Shown: piece by piece, positions 16,650 through 25,498 of the stretch
Numbering within the stretch: position 1 is the stretch's first letter
Layout: each line of letters begins with the position of its first letter
Origin: JAHECW01 sp964641415
GTDB taxonomy: Bacteria; Acidobacteriota; Thermoanaerobaculia; Thermoanaerobaculales; Sulfomarinibacteraceae
DNA: 64,000 bases
Direction: 5' to 3'
Assembly: GCA_964641415.1 (NCBI GenBank)
Contig: CAZXMW010000006.1
Span: 62,001-126,000 of the forward strand
Notes under the pieces: model-generated
The model's input: the letters and a program-made list of their open reading frames with translations, nothing else
The model's database searches: none
Told to the model about the DNA's origin: nothing
Program-made: the position numbers and the translations under genes

Positions 16650-17030
16650 CTCTGAACTCGGTCCGACCGGGGTCCCGCTCGACCAGGCGAAGGAGATCGC
16701 GGCCCGCGTGTCCGGTCGCCAGTGGTCGATTCCCGAGTTCTTCTGGCCGAGCGGCTTTCCGATTCTGGCAGCACTTCCCATGGTCGTTTTCGGCACCGGT
16801 CCGGCGACCGCACAGGCGCTCAACATCGTGCTGGGTTCCATGGTGGTGGTGTTGGTCGTCCTCGCGGGCCGCGACCTCCTGACCAGTGCGCCGGACGGTG
16901 GGATGACGCTCCCGCACGGGTACGCTCGAGGGGTCGGGATCGTCGCCGCCTCCGCCACCATGGTCGCAGGCCAGCAGGTCTTCTCGTCGGTGGTCGTCAT
17001 GGCGGCCATGGGCGAAGAGTCGCTGGACAA
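16650..17030 (+). pseudogene. GT39/PMT-type glycosyltransferase remnant
   Basis: The plus-strand frame reads QWSIPEFFWPSGFPILAALP, then ATAQALNIVLGSMVVVLVVL, then GIVAASATMVAGQQVFSSVV. These match the N-terminal part of ArnT/PMT-like membrane glycosyltransferases (a P-G-x-P loop followed by two membrane helices). Neither the upstream acidic catalytic loop nor the rest of the roughly 500-residue protein is present. After about 17030 the frame loses protein character and runs into the kinase upstream region. It is a short decayed fragment. Confidence 0.5.
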
Positions 17031-17186
17031 GCGGCAGGACGCTGCCCCCGGAGAGCCACTCGCCGGGCTCGGGGTTCCTTTCGAAATTCAACGCCATGAA
17101 GGTTGTCATACCGCGATGGCGTTGTCGCGGACAGAGCGGAGCCGGATCACCGTCGGGAGGATGGGCTACTCTTGTCCGGATTGAGG

Positions 17187-19868
17187 ATGATCGACCGTAA
17201 GCTTTCCCACTACAGGATTACCGCCAAGCTGGGCTCGGGCGGGATGGGAGAGGTCTACCGAGCGGAGGACTCGAAGCTGGGCCGGTCGGTGGCGCTGAAG
17301 GTGCTGCCGGAAGAGATGGCCTCGGACGAGGACCGTCTGTCCCGCTTCAGACGCGAGGCGAGGATCGTCGCCGGCCTGAATCACCCGAACATCGTCACGC
17401 TGCACTCGGTGGACGAGGCGGACGGTCTGCACTTTCTGACCATGGAGCTGGTCGAGGGGAAGACGCTCGGCGAGCTGACGCCGCCGGACGGCTTCTCGCT
17501 GGAACGCGTGCTCGAGCTGGCCATCCCGATCATCGACGCGGTGGCGGGCGCGCACGCCAGGGGTGTGGTGCATCGCGATCTGAAGCCCGGCAACGTGATG
17601 GTCACGGACGAGGACGGCCGGGTGAAGGTACTCGACTTCGGCCTCGCCAAGCCGATCGCGGCGACGGCCGACGGCGAGCTGAGCGGCGTGGAAACACTGT
17701 CCGTCGCGGGCGGGGGCCTGGTCATCGGCACGCCCTTCTACATGTCCCCCGAGCAGGCGCGCGGGCAGGAGGCCGACGCGCGCTCGGACATCTTCGCCTT
17801 CGGAGTGATGCTGTTCGAGATGGCGACCGGGCAGCGCCCGTTCAAGGGCGCCAACTCGGTCGAGCTGCTGTCCGCGGTGCTCAAGGACGAACCGCCGCAG
17901 GTGACGGAGATTCGTCCCGATCTGCCGATCCACCTGACCCGGGTGATTCGGCGCTGTCTCGCCAAGGACCCGGACGACCGCTACCAGACCGCCCGCGATG
18001 TGGTCGACGAGCTGCGGGAGCTGCAGCTCGAGGTGACCTCGGGTTTCGCCCGCGCGCCGATCAGCCGGACCGGCGCGCCGGGCAGGGTGCCCGGGCGGGC
18101 GACGAGAATGCGGATGTTCGCGGCGGTGTCGGCGGTGGTCGCGATCGCGGCAGTGCTGGTCGTCGTCTTCGGCTCATGGGACCGCGAGACACTCCCGGAC
18201 GGCCGTTTGGAACGTCGAGTGGTGGCGGTGCTGCCGTTCGAAAACCTCGGGAGCGAGGATGACGAGTACTTCGCGGACGGCATCACGGACGAGATCACCT
18301 CGCGCCTGGCGGTGATCAAGGGCCTCTCGGTCATCTCGCGCACCAGCGCCCGGATCTACAAGGGCACGCGCAAGCCCGCCTCCGAGATCGGCGAGGAGCT
18401 GGGAGCGAACTTCATTCTCGAGGGCACGATCCGCTGGGATCGCAGCGGCGAACCGGACCGGGTGCGGATCACGCCCCGGTTGATCCAGGTGACCGACGAC
18501 ACCCAGCTCTGGTCGGACACCTACGAGCGCGAGATCATGCAGATCTTCTCCGTGCAGACGGACATCGCCGAGCAGATCGCCGCGGCGCTCGACGTGACGC
18601 TGGTGGCCAAAGAACGCGAGGCTCTGACCGCCAGACCGACGGACAGTATCGATGCCTACCAGGCCTATCTGCGCGGGATGAAGCAGCTGGTCTCGCCTGG
18701 ATTCGGCCGCGAGGCCTTCACGCTCGGGGTGCAGATGTTCGAGCGGGCGGTCACCCTCGACCCGGGCTTCGCGCTTTCCTACGCGCGGCTCTCGTCGATG
18801 CACTCGCGCATGTACCACTACGGTTTCGACCGCACCGATCAACGTCTCGAGCTGGCGAGGCAGACCGTCCGACGCGCGCTCGAGCTGCAGCCGGACCTGG
18901 CCGAGGCCCACCTCGCCCTCGGCCAGTATCACTACTGGTGTGAGCGCGACTACGCGGCCGCGCTCGACGCGCTGCATTCCGCCGAGGAGCTCGCGCCGAG
19001 CAACAGCGAGGTCTGGCTCACCAAGGCCTATGTGAAGCGGCGCCAGGGAGATTTCGAAGCGGCCATCAAGCTTTTCGAGCGAGACTCCGAGCTGAGCCCC
19101 CTCGATCCCAACGCCACCGTCGGGCTCGGTGAAACGCTGGGAACCCTGCGCCGATATCCCGAGGCGGAGAAGGCGTTCAAGCGCGGTATCGCGCTGGCGC
19201 CCGAAGACCCCTACCCGTACACCGAGCTCGCGCTCCTGTACCTGCGATGGCGGGGAGACAGCGCGGCCGCCCGGTCGGTGCTGGACGAGATGCCCCCGGT
19301 GAACAGCACCGAGGGCTGCCGCGTGGGTTTCCTCGCGGAGCTTCTCGACCGGCGCTACGAGGCGGCGCTCGACCGCCTGGAGGGGTGTCCCCAGCCGGTT
19401 CTGCAGGCGGGCATCTTCTCCATCCCGACGGCGCTGCTCGAGGGCATGACCCTCGAGCTCATGGACGAGCCGGACCGGGCGCGCGCGGCCTTCGAACGAT
19501 CGCGGGTGATCCTCGAGGAGCGGCTCGCGAGGGACGCGTCCGACCACCGCACCCACAGCGCCCTCGGTCTGACCTACGCGAGTCTCGGTCGATCCGGGGA
19601 GGCGATCCGCCACGGCCTCCGGGCGGTGGAGCTGTATCCGGTGTCGAGGGATGCCCTCGAGGCGCCCGGGTTGATCATCGATCTCGCCCTCATCTACACG
19701 ATCGTGGGCGACGCGGATGCGGCCATCGAGCAGCTCGAGCGGGTGCTCTCCATCCAGTCGATCTTCTCGGCGTCCTGGCTCGAACGGGATCCGCTGTGGG
19801 ACCCGCTGCGAAGCGATCGGAAGTTCGATGAGCTGCTCGAGAGGCACGCCGTCGACACAGGAACCTGA
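17187..19868 (+). CDS. Ser/Thr protein kinase with FlgO-like and TPR regions
   Basis: An 893-residue PknB-type transmembrane kinase. The glycine loop GSGGMGEVY starts near residue 16, and the VALK lysine, HRDLKPGN (D131), DFG (D150) and GTPFYMSPEQARG are all present, so it should be active. One membrane helix lies at about 308-331. The extracytoplasmic part starts with VVAVLPFENLGSEDDEYFAD (FlgO/TolB-N-like) and continues as TPR repeats to the end. ATG 17187 directly precedes the MIDRKLSHYRI start typical of the family. It converges on a kinase-less paralogue 12 nt away. By architecture the TPR region is the sensing or scaffolding part. Confidence 0.9.
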   Translation: MIDRKLSHYRITAKLGSGGMGEVYRAEDSKLGRSVALKVLPEEMASDEDRLSRFRREARIVAGLNHPNIVTLHSVDEADGLHFLTMELVEGKTLGELTPPDGFSLERVLELAIPIIDAVAGAHARGVVHRDLKPGNVMVTDEDGRVKVLDFGLAKPIAATADGELSGVETLSVAGGGLVIGTPFYMSPEQARGQEADARSDIFAFGVMLFEMATGQRPFKGANSVELLSAVLKDEPPQVTEIRPDLPIHLTRVIRRCLAKDPDDRYQTARDVVDELRELQLEVTSGFARAPISRTGAPGRVPGRATRMRMFAAVSAVVAIAAVLVVVFGSWDRETLPDGRLERRVVAVLPFENLGSEDDEYFADGITDEITSRLAVIKGLSVISRTSARIYKGTRKPASEIGEELGANFILEGTIRWDRSGEPDRVRITPRLIQVTDDTQLWSDTYEREIMQIFSVQTDIAEQIAAALDVTLVAKEREALTARPTDSIDAYQAYLRGMKQLVSPGFGREAFTLGVQMFERAVTLDPGFALSYARLSSMHSRMYHYGFDRTDQRLELARQTVRRALELQPDLAEAHLALGQYHYWCERDYAAALDALHSAEELAPSNSEVWLTKAYVKRRQGDFEAAIKLFERDSELSPLDPNATVGLGETLGTLRRYPEAEKAFKRGIALAPEDPYPYTELALLYLRWRGDSAAARSVLDEMPPVNSTEGCRVGFLAELLDRRYEAALDRLEGCPQPVLQAGIFSIPTALLEGMTLELMDEPDRARAAFERSRVILEERLARDASDHRTHSALGLTYASLGRSGEAIRHGLRAVELYPVSRDALEAPGLIIDLALIYTIVGDADAAIEQLERVLSIQSIFSASWLERDPLWDPLRSDRKFDELLERHAVDTGT

Positions 19869-19880
19869 AAAAGGCGGCGA

Positions 19881-21674
19881 TCACAAGGCGGCGTTGGCTG
19901 TCCGGGCCATCACCTCCTCGAATCTCGGGTGACGGTGCAGCTCGGCCAACCTCGGATCGATGCGGAACAGCGCCGGGCTGGCGCCTGGGTTCGGGGAGGA
20001 GAGCAGCTCCGCGACCTGCTCCAGAGCGGCGTCGAGCTCACCGACCCGGGTCAGAACGAGCACCCGGTTGCGGGCGACGATGGGACCGGCCCAGGCATCC
20101 TTCGAGATCGGGTAGAGCCGCACGGCCTCGTCGGCGAAACGGATCGCCTGCTCGCGGTCGTCGAGACCGGCGTGCGCGAGGCCCAGAGCCATCCGGATGC
20201 GGAAGTCGGCCGGACGACTCTCGAGCGCCTGTTCGAGGGCAGCCAGCGCCTCGCGGTAGGCCTGTTGCGCCAACCGGGTGTTGCCCAGGGCTTCGTGCGC
20301 CCAGGCGATGACCATGGCGAGAGGGATGGTTTGGGCGTGGGTCTGATAGGTGTCGCCCCGGTGGGGTTCGAGCTGCTCGATGGTCAGCTCGGGCCTGCCG
20401 GCGAGGAGCTCGTGAAAGGCCCGGAACCAGATCGTGCGAGTGCTGTGCCGGGGCGGAATCTCGTCCAGGATCCGTCGGGCCGTCTCGAGATCGCCGTCCC
20501 ACAGATACTGGTTGCGGACCTTGAGGGTGTAGGGGCCGGTGTGGTCGGGGGCCATCGAGATCGCGAGATCGTAGAGCTCGCGGGCCCGCTCGAACTGCCA
20601 CATCCCGAGGTGCGTGTTGGCGATCTCGACGGCGAGTCCCGGGTCGCGCGGGCTCAGCTCGAGAGCACGGGTCAGGCTCTCGGCGGCGCGCTCGAAGTCG
20701 CCCTGACGCCGGAGGATGTAGCCGCGCGCTTCGAGGAAGTGAGGGTTGTTCCTTGTCGTGCGCTCGACGACGTCGAGCTCGGCGATGGCGCGTGTGTAGT
20801 CTTTGTGGCCCCAGTAGTGGCAGTAGGCCATCGCGAGCCGAGTCTGGTTCAGGTCCGGGTCGAGCTCGGCGGCCCGATTCGCCGCGGCCTCGGCGAGTGC
20901 CAGGCGCTCGACGGTCCGGTCGAACCCCAGGTGGTAGGCACGTGAGTGAAGGCGGGACATCTCGGCATGAGCGTGCGCGAAGTCGGGATCGAGATTGACG
21001 GCTCGCTCGAACATCGACAGGCCGAGGCGCCAGGAGTCCTCGTCATAGTCGGCGGTGCGGTTCGACTCGAGGCCGCGCAGGTACGCCTGGTACGCCTCGA
21101 AGCTCTCGGTGGGATGGGACTCCACGCGCTCCCGTGCGTCGGCGAGGAGGGTGAGGTTGAGTTGTTCGATGACGCGTGTGGCAATCTCCGATTGCGCGCG
21201 GAACAGGTCGCCGAGCAGCTGGTCGTAGTGATCGGACCAGACGTAGATGTCGTCGGCCGCACGGATCAGCTGAGGAGTGATGAGGACGCGGTCGATCCCT
21301 GCCGAGCGATCCCACCGCACCGTGCCCTCGAGCACGTAGTCGACGCCGAGCTCGCGAGCGATCTCTTTGGCGGGCATACCGGAGCCCTTGTACCGGCGTG
21401 TGCTGGTGCGGGAGATGACACCGAGCTCCGGAACGGTGGTGAGGCGACCGCTGATCTCCTCGGTGATGCCGTCGGCGAAGTACTCGTCGCCCGGCGGGCC
21501 GAGGTTTTCAAACGGCAGCACCGCGATCATGGTGCGGGGCCGTTGAGAGCCCGGAGCTTCGGTCTCGGCTCGACTCAGCGGGGCTTTCCGGACGAGTACG
21601 CCCAGCAGAGCCAGGACGACTGTCGCCGCTGCCAGCAGAATGAGCAGTGTGTGTTTCTGTTGAAGGTGCTTCAT
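19881..21674 (-). CDS. Membrane-anchored TPR protein, kinase-less paralogue
   Basis: A 597-residue protein with one N-terminal membrane helix (about 8-28, LLILLAAATVVLALLGVLV), a FlgO-like region with MIAVLPFENLGPPGDEYFAD, and TPR repeats to the C-terminus. It is collinear with residues about 308-893 of the adjacent kinase. Shared segments include YFADGIT-[DE]-EI, VISRTS, LEGT-[IV]-RWDRS and [AS]-x-EAYQAYLRG. It has no kinase domain, and none is encoded upstream. I chose ATG 21674, directly ahead of the membrane segment; the ribosome-binding site is poor. It could compete with or assist the kinase sensor. That is inference. Confidence 0.8.
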   Translation of the reverse strand: MKHLQQKHTLLILLAAATVVLALLGVLVRKAPLSRAETEAPGSQRPRTMIAVLPFENLGPPGDEYFADGITEEISGRLTTVPELGVISRTSTRRYKGSGMPAKEIARELGVDYVLEGTVRWDRSAGIDRVLITPQLIRAADDIYVWSDHYDQLLGDLFRAQSEIATRVIEQLNLTLLADARERVESHPTESFEAYQAYLRGLESNRTADYDEDSWRLGLSMFERAVNLDPDFAHAHAEMSRLHSRAYHLGFDRTVERLALAEAAANRAAELDPDLNQTRLAMAYCHYWGHKDYTRAIAELDVVERTTRNNPHFLEARGYILRRQGDFERAAESLTRALELSPRDPGLAVEIANTHLGMWQFERARELYDLAISMAPDHTGPYTLKVRNQYLWDGDLETARRILDEIPPRHSTRTIWFRAFHELLAGRPELTIEQLEPHRGDTYQTHAQTIPLAMVIAWAHEALGNTRLAQQAYREALAALEQALESRPADFRIRMALGLAHAGLDDREQAIRFADEAVRLYPISKDAWAGPIVARNRVLVLTRVGELDAALEQVAELLSSPNPGASPALFRIDPRLAELHRHPRFEEVMARTANAAL

Positions 21675-21784
21675 GCCCGTTTCGCTGCTCAAGGGTACAA
21701 CTTCCTGGGCTCGGCAATTGGTCGGACGAATCGCGATGGCGCGCCGGGCGCGCCAGGTCGGAGGCACGTCGCTCCGCCCGTGCC

Positions 21785-24700
21785 TTACATACTGCGTCGG
21801 TATTGACCGCCGACTTCGTACAGGGCGTTGCTGATTTGACCCAGGGAGCATGATCGGACCGTCCGCAGGAGCTCCTCGAAGATGTTGCCTTTGTCGCGAG
21901 CGACGGACTGCAATTCAGCGAGGGCCGCAGGCGCTCGCTGCAATTGCCGCTTGTGGAAGTCGGCGAGGTGGGCGAGGCGGGCGTCCTTCTCGTCGGAGGT
22001 GGCGCGGGTCAGCGGGGGCTCGGGGGCGTCCTCGCCGTCCTCGGCGACGAAGGTGTTGACGCCGACCAGCGGGTGGTCGCCGGTGTGCTTGAGCCGCTCG
22101 TAGTGGAGCGACTCCTCCTGGATCTTGCCGCGCTGGTACATCGACTCCATGGCGCCGAGGACGTCGCCGCGCTCGGACAGGCGCTCGAACTCGGTGAGGA
22201 CGGCCTCCTCGACGGTGTCGGTGAGCCAGCCGACGATGTTGGAGCCCTGAAGCGGGTTCTCGTTCTTGAGCAGGCCGAACTCCATGGCGTTGATGAGCTG
22301 GATGGCGACGGCGCGGCGCACCGACTCCTCGGTGGGGGTGGTGATGGCCTCGTCGTAGGCGTTGGTGTGCAGCGAGTTGCAGTTGTCGGCCATGGCGAGC
22401 AGGCCCTGGAGAGTGGTGCGGATGTCGTTGAACGAGATCTCCTGGGCGTGCAGCGACCGCCCCGAGGTCTGGATGTGGTACTTGAGCTTCTGCGACCGCT
22501 CGTTGCCGCCGTAGCGGTTCCGGATCGCCACCGACCAGATCCGGCGGGCGACGCGGCCGATGACGGTGTACTCGGGGTCCATCCCGTTGCTGAAGAAGAA
22601 GCTCAGGTTGTGGGCGAAGTCGTCGATGTGCATCCCGCGGCCGAGGTAGGTCTCGACGTAGGTGAAGCCGTTGGCCAGGGTGAAGGCGAGCTGGGTGATG
22701 GGGTTGGCGCCGGCCTCGGCGATGTGGTAGCCCGAGATCGACACCGAGTAGAAGTTGTCGACCTTCCAGTCGCAGAACAGCTGCTGGATGTCGCCCATCA
22801 TCTTGAGCGCGAACTCGGTGGAGAAGATGCAGGTGTTCTGGGCCTGGTCCTCCTTGAGGATGTCGGCCTGGACGGTGCCGCGGACCACGGCCATCGTGGA
22901 CCTCAGGATCTCGTCCCACTCGCCGCCTTCGAGCAGCGGCTCGAGGGCCTCCCAGTCCCTGCCGTCGACGACCGGCTGGAAGGCGGCTTCGGGCGGGGCA
23001 TCGAGGCGGCCGGACTCGATGAGCTTCCTGCGGGCCTGCTGGCGGGCCGCGGCGTTGAAGAACATGGCGAGGATCATCGGCGCCGGGCCGTTGATGGTCA
23101 TGGACACCGAGGTGGTGGCGGCACACAGGTCGAAGCCGGCGTAGAGCCGCTCCATGTCCTCGACGGTGCAGATCGAGACGCCGGACTCACCGACCTTGCC
23201 CCAGACGTCGGGGCGCTTGCCGGGATTTTCACCGTACAGAGTGACCGAGTCGAAGGCGGTGCTGAGCCGGGTGGCCGGCTGGCCCTCGGCGAGCAGGTGG
23301 AAGCGCCTGTTGGTGCGCTCGGGGCCGCCCTCGCCCGCGAACATCCGGGTCGGCAGCTCCTGTGTGCGCTTGAGCGGGAAGACGCCGGCGGTGTAGGGGA
23401 AGGCGCCGGGCAGGTTCTCGAGGAAGAGGTAGCGCAGGATGCCGGGCCAGGTCTGCCTGCGCGGCAGCTGGACCTTCGGGACGTGGGTTCCGGCGAGGGA
23501 CTCGCTGGTCAACGGGACCCTGATCTCTCGACCGCGGACGGTGTAGGTGAATTCGTCGCGGTCGTAGTCGCTGCGGATCTTCGGCCAGATCGCGAGCAGC
23601 TGGCGCGCATCGTCATGGAGGGCATGGGCGAGGCGGCGGATCTCGGCGTCGAGGTCGGCGAGCTGCTTCCCACCGGTCGCCTCGGCGGCAGTGATCTCCT
23701 CGAAGAGCGGCCACAGCTCCTCGGGATTGCCGTCGCCTTCGCGGGCGCACAGGATCGCGCGAGCGCCGACGAGCTGGTAGAGCTGGTCGGCGATCCTGAT
23801 CTGCTCCTCCGCCCACTTCCGGTAGTCTCGGGCGGTCCGCGCGATGTCGCGCAGGTAGCCGGCGCGGTCGCCGGGGATCACCGGGTGGCGCTGGGGTGAG
23901 CCGGCGGGCTCGGCGGCGGTGCCGTCGAGGGTCCAGGGTGATCCGAACTTCTCCGCGAGGGCACGGACGAGGCCCTGGTAGAGGGCGTTGACGCCGTGGT
24001 CGTGGAACTGGCTGGCGACTGTGGCGAAGACCGGGAGCTCGGAGTCCTCGGGGCCGTCGAAGAGCGTGTGACAGCGCCGGTACTGCTTGCGCACATCGCG
24101 CAGCGCGTCGAGCGCCTTGGGCCGGTCGAACTTGTTGATGGCGACGAAGTCTGCGTAGTCGAGCATGTCGATCTTCTCGAGCTGCATGGCCGCACCGTAC
24201 TCGGGGGTCATGACGTAGAGCGAGAGGTCCGAGATGTCGACGATCTCGGTGTCGGCCTGGCCGATGCCGGAGCTCTCGACGATGATGAGGTCGAAGCCGG
24301 CGGCCTGGCAGATGGCGATCGACTGCCCGATGTTGCGGCTCAGGGCGCGGTGGGCCTGGCGGGTGGCAAGCGAGCGCATGAAGACGCGGTCGGAGCTGAG
24401 AGAGTTCAACCGGATGCGGTCGCCGAGCAGGGCGCCGCCGGTGCGCCGCTTGGTCGGGTCGACCGACAGGATGGCGATGGTGGTCTCCGGATTGTCGGCG
24501 AGGAAGCGCAGCACCAGCTCGTCGGTGAGCGAGGACTTGCCGGCGCCGCCGGTCCCGGTGGTGCCGATGACTGGAGCGGGCTTCTGGCGCGGAGAGACCT
24601 CGACTTCGAGGCCCTCCTCGGCGCGGGTGATGGCCCGGGCCACGGCGAGCCAGCGGTCGGCGTCCGCCCCGAGCGGACCCGGAGAGCCGATCTCGGCGGG

Positions 24701-25138
24701 CGAGAAGTCGGCGGCCTCGATCATCGAGGCGATCATGCCGTCGAGGCCCATGGTGCGGCCGTCGTCGGGGGAGAAGATCTTGGTCACGCCGTAGGTCTCG
24801 AGCTCGGCGATTTCGCGTGGGACGATGACCCCGCCGCCGCCGCCGAAGAGCTTCACATGGTCAGCGCCCCGTTCTCTGAGCAAGTCAACCATGTACTTGA
24901 AGAACTCGATATGGCCGCCCTGGTAGGAGCTCACTGCGATGCCCTGCGCGTCCTCCTGGACGGCGGCGTCGACGATCTCACGAACCGAGCGGTTGTGCCC
25001 GAGGTGGATGACCTCGGCGCCCTGCGCCTGGAGGATTCGGCGCATGATGTTGATGGCCGCGTCGTGGCCGTCGAACAGCGAGGCGGCGGTGACGAAGCGG
25101 ACCTTGTGCGTGGTCGGATTCGGCGCAGAGGTTGTCAT
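21785..25138 (-). CDS. icmF: Fused acyl-CoA mutase IcmF
   Basis: A 1117-residue one-polypeptide adenosylcobalamin mutase. The B12-binding domain comes first, with FDGHDAAIN (H25 the likely cobalt ligand) and SYQGG. A MeaB-type G-protein chaperone domain follows (GTGGAGKSS, K201). The large TIM-barrel mutase domain contains RMFAGEGGPERTNRRFH and YHIQTSGRSLHAQE. Domain order and length match IcmF, which interconverts isobutyryl-CoA and butyryl-CoA (some members act on isovaleryl/pivalyl-CoA), rather than two-subunit methylmalonyl-CoA mutase. ATG 25138 has GGGAGGG upstream, and an extended -10 lies at 25167. It is monocistronic. A role in branched-chain acyl-CoA metabolism is inferred. Confidence 0.93.
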   Translation of the reverse strand: MTTSAPNPTTHKVRFVTAASLFDGHDAAINIMRRILQAQGAEVIHLGHNRSVREIVDAAVQEDAQGIAVSSYQGGHIEFFKYMVDLLRERGADHVKLFGGGGGVIVPREIAELETYGVTKIFSPDDGRTMGLDGMIASMIEAADFSPAEIGSPGPLGADADRWLAVARAITRAEEGLEVEVSPRQKPAPVIGTTGTGGAGKSSLTDELVLRFLADNPETTIAILSVDPTKRRTGGALLGDRIRLNSLSSDRVFMRSLATRQAHRALSRNIGQSIAICQAAGFDLIIVESSGIGQADTEIVDISDLSLYVMTPEYGAAMQLEKIDMLDYADFVAINKFDRPKALDALRDVRKQYRRCHTLFDGPEDSELPVFATVASQFHDHGVNALYQGLVRALAEKFGSPWTLDGTAAEPAGSPQRHPVIPGDRAGYLRDIARTARDYRKWAEEQIRIADQLYQLVGARAILCAREGDGNPEELWPLFEEITAAEATGGKQLADLDAEIRRLAHALHDDARQLLAIWPKIRSDYDRDEFTYTVRGREIRVPLTSESLAGTHVPKVQLPRRQTWPGILRYLFLENLPGAFPYTAGVFPLKRTQELPTRMFAGEGGPERTNRRFHLLAEGQPATRLSTAFDSVTLYGENPGKRPDVWGKVGESGVSICTVEDMERLYAGFDLCAATTSVSMTINGPAPMILAMFFNAAARQQARRKLIESGRLDAPPEAAFQPVVDGRDWEALEPLLEGGEWDEILRSTMAVVRGTVQADILKEDQAQNTCIFSTEFALKMMGDIQQLFCDWKVDNFYSVSISGYHIAEAGANPITQLAFTLANGFTYVETYLGRGMHIDDFAHNLSFFFSNGMDPEYTVIGRVARRIWSVAIRNRYGGNERSQKLKYHIQTSGRSLHAQEISFNDIRTTLQGLLAMADNCNSLHTNAYDEAITTPTEESVRRAVAIQLINAMEFGLLKNENPLQGSNIVGWLTDTVEEAVLTEFERLSERGDVLGAMESMYQRGKIQEESLHYERLKHTGDHPLVGVNTFVAEDGEDAPEPPLTRATSDEKDARLAHLADFHKRQLQRAPAALAELQSVARDKGNIFEELLRTVRSCSLGQISNALYEVGGQYRRSM

Positions 25139-25166
25139 AGATCCCTCCCGAGGGTGGAACAGGTCG

Positions 25167-25175
25167 ATTCTAGCA
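25167..25175 (-). promoter_or_regulatory. Extended -10 for icmF
   Basis: On the minus strand TGCTAGAAT forms an extended -10 (TGn plus TAGAAT, hexamer at 25167-25172), about 30 nt before the icmF start. No good -35 is visible, which is usual for extended -10 promoters. Confidence 0.55.
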
Positions 25176-25280
25176 AGGCAATCTCCCGCGCCCGATGCGC
25201 AGGCAGGGATGCCGGCCTCTCCACGGCGGCCGGGAAGAGGCGTGGCGGCAGCCATTCTGGCTGATGATGTTGGGGTTGCG

Positions 25281-25470
25281 GGTGGGAGCGGGTGCTTCGG
25301 AAACGGGATCGGGAACGGGATCGGGATCGATCCGGCTCGGAAGGGCGCACCGGTGCTCGACGCTCTGCGACGGGAGAGGCTCAATCGAACAATGTGCCGT
25401 CCGGGTCCAATGGTGGTTGCTCTGGCCGCTGTTTGCTGCGGACGGGGACGCGGACCCGGACCCGGGAAGC
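25281..25470. repeat. Hexamer-type low-complexity repeats
   Basis: Between icmF and the second kinase, hexamers of the CGGGAT/CGGGAA type repeat at 25303-25330, and a related GGACGC/GGACCC series lies at about 25441-25466. The rest of this 360-nt gap holds only the divergent promoter signals. Such hexamers arise by slippage and may vary between strains. Confidence 0.6.
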
Positions 25471-25480
25471 GCGGGTGGGG

Positions 25481-25486
25481 TAGACT
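25481..25486 (+). promoter_or_regulatory. Probable -10 of the second kinase gene
   Basis: TAGACT lies 12 nt before ATG 25499, with no ribosome-binding site between. The expected start site at about 25492-25494 would give a leader of only 5-7 nt, similar to the near-leaderless genes elsewhere in the window. Confidence 0.4.
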
Positions 25487-25498
25487 CGATGCAAAGCT

